DNA from: Actinomycetota bacterium
Lineage (GTDB): Bacteria; Actinomycetota; Actinomycetes; S36-B12; UBA10799
Assembly (NCBI GenBank): GCA_003452655.1
Contig: DMNR01000207.1
Coordinates: forward strand, 449 to 12,133
Direction: 5' to 3'
Length of the DNA: 11,685 nt
Positions within the stretch are counted from its first letter, which is position 1. Every line of letters starts with the position of its first letter. Below the pieces are notes generated by a model. That model saw nothing but the letters and a program-made list of their open reading frames with translations. It was not told where the DNA came from and did no database searches. Positions 1 through 6,986 of this stretch are shown here, piece by piece. Position numbers and translations under genes: made by a program.

Positions 1-696
1 GCTCACCTCACGGTGGACCCCCAAGAACCCCACCACTCCACGGGACTCATACTTCGCACGGCTCTTGTGTCGACAGGGTTGCTGCTCACCTCGACCTCTG
101 GCTGGGTGCTGAAGCACCTCATTTCGACGGCATATACACTCCCGCCGTGGATACCAATTACTCTGAGCGAGCTTCTTGACTCTGCATTGAGTGACTGTTA
201 CGGTCCCGACTCCGACGGGGGTGGGTTTGACAGTGACACTGAAATTGAAGGCGTCGCGGCAGGAGACTCCTCGTTGTCGTGTTTGCCGCAGCGACGAGAT
301 CGACTGATGACCGATCTCTTTCCTCTGGACGATGTGCCCCAGCCGCGGGAATTTCCGGGCGGCACAGAGAACCAACATGCTGCGGATGGGGCCGCACTGA
401 CGGTTGTACGGCCTCCGATCTCTATTCTGGCTGCGGCGTATGCGGCGCTGGCCGTCAGCCTGCTCTGCTTTCTCCCCGGCAGCCGAGTTTTCAACATCAT
501 CGGATACGCGATCGCAGGCGTTCTCGTAGCAGGTCTGGTGATCTGGTTTCGCTCGGTCGATCGACGGAGACGACGGTCACCTCGTTACGGGTTCATTCCC
601 AACGGTCGACTTCTCGCCACCGCACCCCTCATTCTCGGAATTCTGACGGCAGCGGGGCATGCATACTTCATCGCTCAGACCAAGTCCCTTGCATAA
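1..696 (+). CDS. Small multi-pass membrane protein, first gene of the operon (5' end uncertain)
   Basis: I do not recognise the family. The frame is open to the left edge. The first possible start is GTG at 13, which would give 227 residues but has no visible ribosome binding site in the 12 bases before it, so the gene may begin outside the window. Counted from GTG, there is a hydrophobic stretch at about 16-33, then a soluble loop (about 40-133) with an Asp/Gly-rich segment at 66-77 and two cysteines (62 and 90). Three clear membrane helices follow at about 136-154, 158-179 and 199-220. A run of five arginines at 184-188 marks a probable cytoplasmic loop. Its 3' end overlaps the vWA gene by 38 bases in another frame, so the two are probably co-translated. 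It is likely a membrane partner of the machine encoded downstream. Its role is unknown. Confidence 0.72.
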   Translation, partial: AHLTVDPQEPHHSTGLILRTALVSTGLLLTSTSGWVLKHLISTAYTLPPWIPITLSELLDSALSDCYGPDSDGGGFDSDTEIEGVAAGDSSLSCLPQRRDRLMTDLFPLDDVPQPREFPGGTENQHAADGAALTVVRPPISILAAAYAALAVSLLCFLPGSRVFNIIGYAIAGVLVAGLVIWFRSVDRRRRRSPRYGFIPNGRLLATAPLILGILTAAGHAYFIAQTKSLA

Positions 697-3607
697 GCTC
701 GCTGTCACCACTGGGCTGCTTGTCGCCTTCATTGGCGGGTCAGCGCTCTCGTTGACTCAGCCGCAATCTGCACACGCAGAAGCTGACCAGTCGATGTCGG
801 TGTGCATCCAGGACACCAAGTCCCTCTCTGTTCTGTTCCTCGTCGACACGTCGCTGTCGCTGAAGAAGACCGACGCCAGAAACGAACGCGTCGCAGCGAT
901 CCAGTCCGCGTTGAGCGCGCTCGGAGCTCTGCAGTCTGCGTCGAACGTCAAAGTTCAAACTGAGTTCCTTGAGTTCGGTACAACCACCCGACGCGCATTT
1001 CCAGCCGATCCGGAGTGGGGTCCGTTGTCGGGCGACCCTGCAGTGCAAACCAGCCTGGCCGCCGCGTTTGCAGACCGGAACAAGAGCGAGGACACCGACT
1101 ACGTCTCCGCCCTGGAGCCGTGGGTTGATCGAACCGCCAAGCCTCCAGATGAAGTGGGCGCAATCGAGATGCTCGAGAGGGCACCCGCGAATTCATGTCG
1201 GCTCTTGGTGTGGTTCACGGACGGCCAGTTCTCACTCGACTACTTCAATGCCCCGAAATCCATCCACTGGACCGACCCGCCTACGGAGATTCGTTCTGAC
1301 GCCGATGGCCGAGCCCTGGAACCAGCCGCACTCGCCCGGATCTGCGAGCCCAACGGACTCGCCGATCAGTTGCGCGCTGGCACCGATATAACCGGCGGTG
1401 CTCGAGCTCAAATTGCCATTGTGGCGTTGGATAATGGAGGAACTCCCAACTTCGATCTGATCAACTCGATCGCGTCCGGACAGGGGCCCGCCGGCTCGTG
1501 CGGAACGAACCCAGCTCGAGGATCGTTCGTCAGCGCGCGCAACATCGGAGACCTTGCCCTTCAACTCCGCGAGGCCGTCCTCGGACCGTCGCACGGGCCG
1601 ACCGACGGTGTCACCAGTTGTGTCGTGCAGTCCGGGCAACGGACCTGCTCATTCGACCCGAACGACGTCACGGTCCAGGAGTACGACTACCCGTTCGATT
1701 TGTCGACCGGCTTGACCGGCTTCAACCTCCTCACGCTCTCGGCGGATCGGTCCGTCGAGACACTGCTCGTCGCCCCCGATGGCCAGCAGTACGCCTTGGG
1801 AGAAACAGGCGACGTCACCTTGAATAACGGAGTTCTGATTCATGTCCGGCGCCTCGATATTGCTGACGGCGGTTACCTGCTCGATGCCAAACTGCCGTCG
1901 ACGCCGACCTGGGCAGGCAAGTGGCGGGTCCGGTACCGCACCGCCGACAAGGACGCAGCTTCACGTCTCAACAAGGCGTCGATCTACGTGTTCGGCGGCT
2001 TGGAGGCGCGGCTGGCGAACACGGACGTGCCGCTACGCAAAGGACGCGATGGCAAGATCACCGTAGAGCTCGTCTCCGCCGCAGGAGAGCCAGCGACGAA
2101 TACCGCATTCGCCGCGGGCAGCGTCATCGACCTACAAGTGAACGGCCAACCTGTGGCGACCCCAACGGTCAATGCCGATGGCACCCTTGTGATTCCGTAC
2201 ACAGTCCCGGCCGGCTTTGACGGAGACAACCTGGTAGTGACGGGGTCATTGAGGCCCGCCGTGAAACTTGCGCCCACTGCGCCGACAGTGCAACTCGCAC
2301 CGTGGAGCGGCGAGCTCGGCCGCCTCACCGTCAAGGACATCCCGAAGTACCCCCTCATTGAGGCACCTGAGCCGTTCGGTTTGGTGATCAACCAGGACCA
2401 GCGGGTTATCACCACTCGCATGCACCTCGATGCCATGGCTCCGGAGTCGGGAGGCTGTGTCGCACTCACCTCGATGAAGCCCCCGGAAGCCGGGGGCGAA
2501 CCCATCGACGTAGAAGTCAGAGTCTTCGACGGCGATCAGGAGATCACCGTCGGTACGGAGTGCGCGATCCGACTTCCCTCCGGAACGGAGCGCTACCTCA
2601 CTGTGGAAATCTCCGCGCCAAAGCTGACAGTCGACCGTTCGGTGAGAGTCTCCACTGGTGTCGTATTGAATTCCACGAGCGAGCTGGATGCGAGCCAGAC
2701 GGAGACCTTCTCGCTGGATCTCGGTGCCGCCATCGACCCCATCTACATTCCAGGTACGAGTGACACGGTCTGGTTTCTGATGCTGCTGGCAATCCTCGTT
2801 CCAATCCTGCTGCTTTACGCAGTCAACATCATCGGCGCAAGGCTTGATGTCGGGCGCATGACGTTCGCCGAGTTCCCGGTGCGGCTGGTCGGTGGCCAGG
2901 TACGCCGAGTCGTGAACGGGCAACCCGCCGCTCTCGCGCTGAAGGACGACGACATCCGCCTTACGCCCGTTGCCGAGGAGGGTCGACATCGAAGCGTGAA
3001 TGTGGGCACCACGACGCTGCGCGGCAAGTGGTCAAAGAATCCGTTTGCCGATGTTTACGGACAAGCCGAGGCCCAGGGCACGCCACTCGTCGTAGCCAAC
3101 CGTGGGACGGACAAGGGCGGACACGAAGGCCGCCTTGACGCTTCACTCTCCGGAGCGTGGGTGTTCAGGGCAAACGATGTGCCGCGGCGGGCAAGCGATG
3201 ATTTGCAGCCGTTGGATGGAACCCTCACACTCGTCATCCCGCCTTTTCCTGCGGCTGCCAAAGAACAACTGCTCGGGCAGGTCGAGGAGATCAGCGATCG
3301 AGTCGACAGGGCAGCTCGAACCCACGCTGTCGATGAGGCCCAGGTAGTTGACGAAGCACCGCACGTGCAGGGTGCAACCACCGGCGGTCACACTGGCGCT
3401 GACGACGCACGGGTGTTGCCGGGTCGCGTGACGTCGACTGCCACGTCGGAGTGGGACGACGTGCCATCGAGCGCAGACGAAACAAACGCGGCTCGACCTT
3501 CAGCACCCCCGAAGGCCGATCGCAAGCGCGACCGAAAGCGAAAGGACACACCCGACATCACGCCGGGCGTCCCGACCAGCCAACCTGACGACGACCTTCC
3601 CTTCTGA
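659..3607 (+). CDS. Secreted, membrane-anchored vWA-domain protein with DDDLPF tail
   Basis: The 982-residue product begins with a signal peptide (hydrophobic core about 15-32, probable cleavage after AHA at 38-40). A vWA domain covers about 57-310 with a complete metal-ion site: DTSLS at 63-67, Thr146 in TDY, and Asp188 in FTDG. Beta-rich, immunoglobulin-like sequence follows (about 335-700), then one membrane helix at about 703-726. The C-terminal 255 residues should be cytoplasmic: a folded region to about 865, then a charged, Pro-rich linker with a Lys/Arg cluster (954-962) and the ending DDDLPF. All eight cysteines lie before the helix, which fits an oxidising outer side. vWA domains bind ligands through the bound metal, so an outside-facing adhesion or sensing part is inferred. 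The ATG start at 659 has only a G-run directly beside it as ribosome signal, but it puts the signal peptide at the N terminus. TTG at 689 is an alternative. Confidence 0.88.
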   Translation: MHTSSLRPSPLHKLAVTTGLLVAFIGGSALSLTQPQSAHAEADQSMSVCIQDTKSLSVLFLVDTSLSLKKTDARNERVAAIQSALSALGALQSASNVKVQTEFLEFGTTTRRAFPADPEWGPLSGDPAVQTSLAAAFADRNKSEDTDYVSALEPWVDRTAKPPDEVGAIEMLERAPANSCRLLVWFTDGQFSLDYFNAPKSIHWTDPPTEIRSDADGRALEPAALARICEPNGLADQLRAGTDITGGARAQIAIVALDNGGTPNFDLINSIASGQGPAGSCGTNPARGSFVSARNIGDLALQLREAVLGPSHGPTDGVTSCVVQSGQRTCSFDPNDVTVQEYDYPFDLSTGLTGFNLLTLSADRSVETLLVAPDGQQYALGETGDVTLNNGVLIHVRRLDIADGGYLLDAKLPSTPTWAGKWRVRYRTADKDAASRLNKASIYVFGGLEARLANTDVPLRKGRDGKITVELVSAAGEPATNTAFAAGSVIDLQVNGQPVATPTVNADGTLVIPYTVPAGFDGDNLVVTGSLRPAVKLAPTAPTVQLAPWSGELGRLTVKDIPKYPLIEAPEPFGLVINQDQRVITTRMHLDAMAPESGGCVALTSMKPPEAGGEPIDVEVRVFDGDQEITVGTECAIRLPSGTERYLTVEISAPKLTVDRSVRVSTGVVLNSTSELDASQTETFSLDLGAAIDPIYIPGTSDTVWFLMLLAILVPILLLYAVNIIGARLDVGRMTFAEFPVRLVGGQVRRVVNGQPAALALKDDDIRLTPVAEEGRHRSVNVGTTTLRGKWSKNPFADVYGQAEAQGTPLVVANRGTDKGGHEGRLDASLSGAWVFRANDVPRRASDDLQPLDGTLTLVIPPFPAAAKEQLLGQVEEISDRVDRAARTHAVDEAQVVDEAPHVQGATTGGHTGADDARVLPGRVTSTATSEWDDVPSSADETNAARPSAPPKADRKRDRKRKDTPDITPGVPTSQPDDDLPF
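2479..2497 (+). repeat. Perfect GC-only inverted repeat inside the vWA gene
   Basis: GCCCCCGG, loop AAG, CCGGGGGC: an eight-base perfect stem of only G and C with a 3-base loop, within codons for Pro-Pro-Glu-Ala-Gly-Gly of the vWA gene. There is no T-run after it, so it is not a standard terminator. It could slow transcription or translation, or be a by-product of Pro and Gly codons. Confidence 0.55.
3587..3607 (+). other. C-terminal acidic-hydrophobic tail DDDLPF of the vWA protein
   Basis: The last six codons before TGA read DDDLPF. This matches the type of tail by which SSB recruits partner proteins (E. coli SSB ends DDDIPF), but nothing else in this protein resembles SSB. A basic, Pro-rich linker precedes it, as expected of an exposed peptide. 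The tail lies on the predicted cytoplasmic side. The same ending recurs in the last gene of the operon. Confidence 0.75.
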
Positions 3608-3639
3608 CCTAGGGACCCACCTCTCACGAAGCACCAATC

Positions 3640-3645
3640 AAGGAG
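3640..3645 (+). promoter_or_regulatory. Strong ribosome binding site for the tubulin-like gene
   Basis: AAGGAG lies 8 bases before the ATG at 3654. It is the best ribosome binding site in the operon and sits in its longest gap (46 bases). This suggests the tubulin-like protein is translated independently of the gene before it, perhaps at a higher level. I see no convincing terminator or promoter in the gap. Confidence 0.8.
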
Positions 3646-3653
3646 AACTGCAG

Positions 3654-6600
3654 ATGGCTCTGTCCCCCATGCTGATCATCGGCTGCGGCGGTTCTGGCGG
3701 CAAAGTCGTTCTGAACCTGCGGCAGCGACTCAATGAGGAGCTGCTCCGTCGCGGCTGGACAGCCGGTATCCCCGATGCCTTTCAGCTGAAGTGGGTCGAC
3801 GTTCCGACACCTCAGGAAACTCACCCGAGCTTTGGGCCCCCGCTACCCCTCGACGACTACGTGGCGCTGTCGAACGTCGACGACTATCGCGCGTACGACA
3901 AGACGCTCGTGCAGCAGGCTGGTCCTCAGCGCATGGATCGGTTGGTGGGATGGCGACCGTCACCCGACATTCCGCTGCCGGTGAAGGCCGGAGCTGGACA
4001 GATGCGAGCGATCGGCCGCGCAGTGGCGGTGTCGAAGGCAGCTGCGGTGACATCGGTCATCAACCAAGCCACGCAGAAGATGACCTCCGGGCGTAGCGAG
4101 CTGGCTCGTCTCACAGAGTTCCTGGGCGGCGACGGGGTATCAGACACACCGCTGGTCGTCATCGTTTCATCGATGGCAGGTGGAACGGGCGCCGGAATCT
4201 TCCTTGACGTATGCGACCTGGTCCGTGCCTCGAATCCTGCCCTCGGCAACCGAATCATGGCCGTGCTGTTTACGGCAGAGATCTTCCGAGACGTCGGCAA
4301 CACCTCGGGTATGCCATCCAACACTGTTGCCGCGGCCTCCGAATTGATGAACTCCGCGCTGGCGATTCAGCGCCGGGTCGAGCCTCTGTACAACATGGCG
4401 GGCGCGATCGCGGTCGAGGAGGGTGCTGGACCGAGTGTCTCGTATGTCGTCGGATTGCAGACGATGCAGGACGGCCGCAGCCTCGCGTCGCCCGAGGAGT
4501 GCTACCGAGCCGTCACCGAATCCCTCCTTGCGATGACCATCGACGAAGACCTCCAACAGCAAGTGCTCGCGTACGACGCCGCCAACGCTGTGCCCGCTCG
4601 AGCGGTCCGCCGTTCTGGCCTCTCGATGCTGGCGGAGTCACCTGGCAACGACGTGCCCATCCGTACGGGATTCGTTTCGTCGTTCGGGTCTTCGAAGGTG
4701 TCCGTGGGTTCCGGCCGATTTGGCGAGTGGGCCAGGGACCGTCTTGCGCGGTCGGTTGTCGACTACGTCGTCTCCGGTTGGCGCGAACGGGGCCTTGAGC
4801 TTCTTGATCCGGCGATGCGTGACACAGCCTCGGATGCCGACATCGTCGAGTTCCTCGTGAACCGAGACCGTGAGGTCTTCTTCGAGCGTTGTGGACTCTG
4901 GGAGGAGAACGAGCCTGATGGCAGCGAGCACAACCAGGTGCTGGAGGGCGTGGGTGCCAAGGACGATCTTGTCCGCATCGTCGGAGAGTTCAGAAACGGG
5001 CTCGTCGGAGAACTTCAAGCCCTCGGACAGAAGAGCGGCGTGCAATGGGTCCAGTTCATCGGCGATGCGATTCGTGCACGCGAGTCGAAGTTTCGTGGGA
5101 TGGCAGCAGCGCGTCTTGAGGAGGGCCGCGTGGAATTCGCCTCGACGGTCGTGCCGCTGCTGCGCTCGACGGTGTCGGAGTGGCTTGCTGCATATGGGCT
5201 GCCTGTGACGCTCGGCCTCGTCACGGCGCTGCGTCAGCAATGCGAAACTGCACGTGCGCAACTTGCCGACGAAGCAGTTGGTTTCGGGCAAAAGGCGTCC
5301 GTCGACCCCTCATCCTCCATGGCGGCTGCGTTCCAAGCCCTGGGCAACGGTCAGTGCCTAGCGGGCTCAGAGTTCGTGCAGGAGGGCCTGCGCAAGGGAC
5401 TCGGACCTCTATGGCACGCCGCTTTGCAAATGCGGTGCGAGGTATCAGCTGCGCTCCTGACGGAACTCGTGACGAAGGTGCTCAGCCCATTGGTCGCCGA
5501 ATTGGAGCAGGTTGGCCGCGATTTGATGCACCCGTCCTTTGTGGAGCGCCTGGAGCAGTGGCCCGATGGTGCTGGCGTGTCTGACAGGTATGCCCCGCCG
5601 CCCTCCGAGTTCTGCCTTGTCGGGCCCGAGAGGTGGAGCGCAAAGTACGACGATCTTCTTCGTGCCTCCGCCGGCTCGATTGACGAGGCACGAAACCTCG
5701 TCGGCGCGGGCGGATTCGACTACGGTCCACCCGCCGCACCGGCCCGTGCGAAGGACGCCCTAGAGATCGACGTGAGCGGGAACGGCTGGCTGGGTCGCGA
5801 GGCGCGACCGGTGAAGGTGAACGTGGCGTTGCGCCCCGACGATGTGATTGAACGGGTCCGCTGTTGGTTGGGCGATGACGGCCATCCGATTGGTCGATTC
5901 CTGCAGACGGGCCTTGGTGAGTACCTGCTCCGCGAGGAACGCGGGCAACCAGTGCCTGACCACCTTGCTCGACTCGACCGTTTCCGTGATGCGTTGGCGT
6001 CAGCACGCCAGCTGGCTGCCCCGCTGTTTCGGGTGAGTTCCGCCATGATGCAACGAGTTCATCCGGATCTCGATGCTCTGAAGACAGAACTCAGGGTGCA
6101 GGCGTTTCCGTTCGACCCCACTCACCCGGCCCGCGCGGCGGTGCAAGAGCTGCTCTACGACCCAGAACAGGGTGACCACCAGTGGTGTGCGAACGCGGCC
6201 ACGAAGGGCGTCGAGTCGGTCCTGCTGGTGAGTCGGCTCGTGTATCCAGTGCACCCGGCGGCCGTTGCATCCCTGTACCAGCCGATCGCCCAGAAGTGGA
6301 ACGAGGTCATCCATTCAACGAACCCTGCCAAGTCCATCGAGGCGTTCTGGAACTACAACCGCGCACGCCTGTTGACCGAATTCATTCCTCTGCCAAAACC
6401 GTCCATCGAAGCGATCGTTCGGGGCTGGTTTGTCGGCCGGTTGCTGGGCATGGTGACTGATCCCACCGAGGTCGACGGCGTGAAAGTACGCACAACCAAA
6501 GCTGGCCAACCGATCGTCCATGCGATGCCGTGGCCCTTGCTGCGGCACGGGCGGGAACCGATGCTTCACCGTCATCGCATGGAGTGGTTGCCTGCCTTGC

Positions 6601-6986
6601 TCGAGCACGTCGGCATGTCGATGATGCTTCTGTCACAAGACGAGCACGCACTCGATGGCTACCAGGCGTTGTTCGACATCGGCGCGTACCCGGAGGCTCA
6701 CATCGAGTCGCTGATCATGGACGGTGTCACAGCCGCCGGCGCGGCCTCCCAGATCGTTGGATCGAGCCCGGACGAACGAAAGACGGATTTCGTGGCTGCG
6801 CTCGGCGAGATCCTCGTGAGCTACCAGCGGGCGGTCGAAGATGACGTCCACAACTTTGTGGGCGACTTCGCCGTCTTCCGGAAGATTGCATTCGGACAGG
6901 AGCTGTTTCCGATGTTCGTTGAACAGGTAGGTGACATCCAACGGCGAGTCGAGCGCGTGGAAACAGCAACCCGAGGTCGGGGGTGA
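3654..6986 (+). CDS. Large tubulin/FtsZ-like protein (Tubulin_2 / FtsZl1-like)
   Basis: The 1110-residue product opens with a strand and glycine loop, LIIGCGGSGGK (7-17), matching the GxGGxG nucleotide loop at the N terminus of FtsZ and tubulin. The family signature appears as SSMAGGTGAG (172-181), equivalent to the phosphate-binding GGGTG[ST]G loop, after a hydrophobic strand (VVIVSS). A second strand ending in Asp (LKWVDV, 45-50) and the segment DVGNTSGMPSNT (213-224) fit the same fold. FtsZ is near 400 residues. Here about 700 more follow, mostly helical and charged, with no clear membrane segment and no match I recognise. I could not place the catalytic T7 loop (NxDxxD in FtsZ), so GTP binding is well supported but hydrolysis is not. 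Position between a vWA gene and membrane protein genes fits the proposed FtsZl1 membrane-remodelling context. The next gene overlaps by 4 bases. Confidence 0.87.
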   Translation: MALSPMLIIGCGGSGGKVVLNLRQRLNEELLRRGWTAGIPDAFQLKWVDVPTPQETHPSFGPPLPLDDYVALSNVDDYRAYDKTLVQQAGPQRMDRLVGWRPSPDIPLPVKAGAGQMRAIGRAVAVSKAAAVTSVINQATQKMTSGRSELARLTEFLGGDGVSDTPLVVIVSSMAGGTGAGIFLDVCDLVRASNPALGNRIMAVLFTAEIFRDVGNTSGMPSNTVAAASELMNSALAIQRRVEPLYNMAGAIAVEEGAGPSVSYVVGLQTMQDGRSLASPEECYRAVTESLLAMTIDEDLQQQVLAYDAANAVPARAVRRSGLSMLAESPGNDVPIRTGFVSSFGSSKVSVGSGRFGEWARDRLARSVVDYVVSGWRERGLELLDPAMRDTASDADIVEFLVNRDREVFFERCGLWEENEPDGSEHNQVLEGVGAKDDLVRIVGEFRNGLVGELQALGQKSGVQWVQFIGDAIRARESKFRGMAAARLEEGRVEFASTVVPLLRSTVSEWLAAYGLPVTLGLVTALRQQCETARAQLADEAVGFGQKASVDPSSSMAAAFQALGNGQCLAGSEFVQEGLRKGLGPLWHAALQMRCEVSAALLTELVTKVLSPLVAELEQVGRDLMHPSFVERLEQWPDGAGVSDRYAPPPSEFCLVGPERWSAKYDDLLRASAGSIDEARNLVGAGGFDYGPPAAPARAKDALEIDVSGNGWLGREARPVKVNVALRPDDVIERVRCWLGDDGHPIGRFLQTGLGEYLLREERGQPVPDHLARLDRFRDALASARQLAAPLFRVSSAMMQRVHPDLDALKTELRVQAFPFDPTHPARAAVQELLYDPEQGDHQWCANAATKGVESVLLVSRLVYPVHPAAVASLYQPIAQKWNEVIHSTNPAKSIEAFWNYNRARLLTEFIPLPKPSIEAIVRGWFVGRLLGMVTDPTEVDGVKVRTTKAGQPIVHAMPWPLLRHGREPMLHRHRMEWLPALLEHVGMSMMLLSQDEHALDGYQALFDIGAYPEAHIESLIMDGVTAAGAASQIVGSSPDERKTDFVAALGEILVSYQRAVEDDVHNFVGDFAVFRKIAFGQELFPMFVEQVGDIQRRVERVETATRGRG

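Noticed and set aside
279..755. Plus-strand frame of 158 codons overlapping the first two genes
   Set aside because: It is rich in Arg, Ser and Cys with no hydrophobic pattern and lies across two better-supported genes, so it is a shadow frame.
3587..3607. Calling the vWA or eight-helix protein an SSB because of its DDLPF ending
   Set aside because: Neither has an OB-fold-like sequence, and both are membrane proteins. Only the terminal peptide is similar.
3608..3653. Promoter or terminator between the vWA and tubulin-like genes
   Set aside because: The 46-base gap has a strong ribosome binding site but no convincing -35/-10 pair and no stem followed by T residues.
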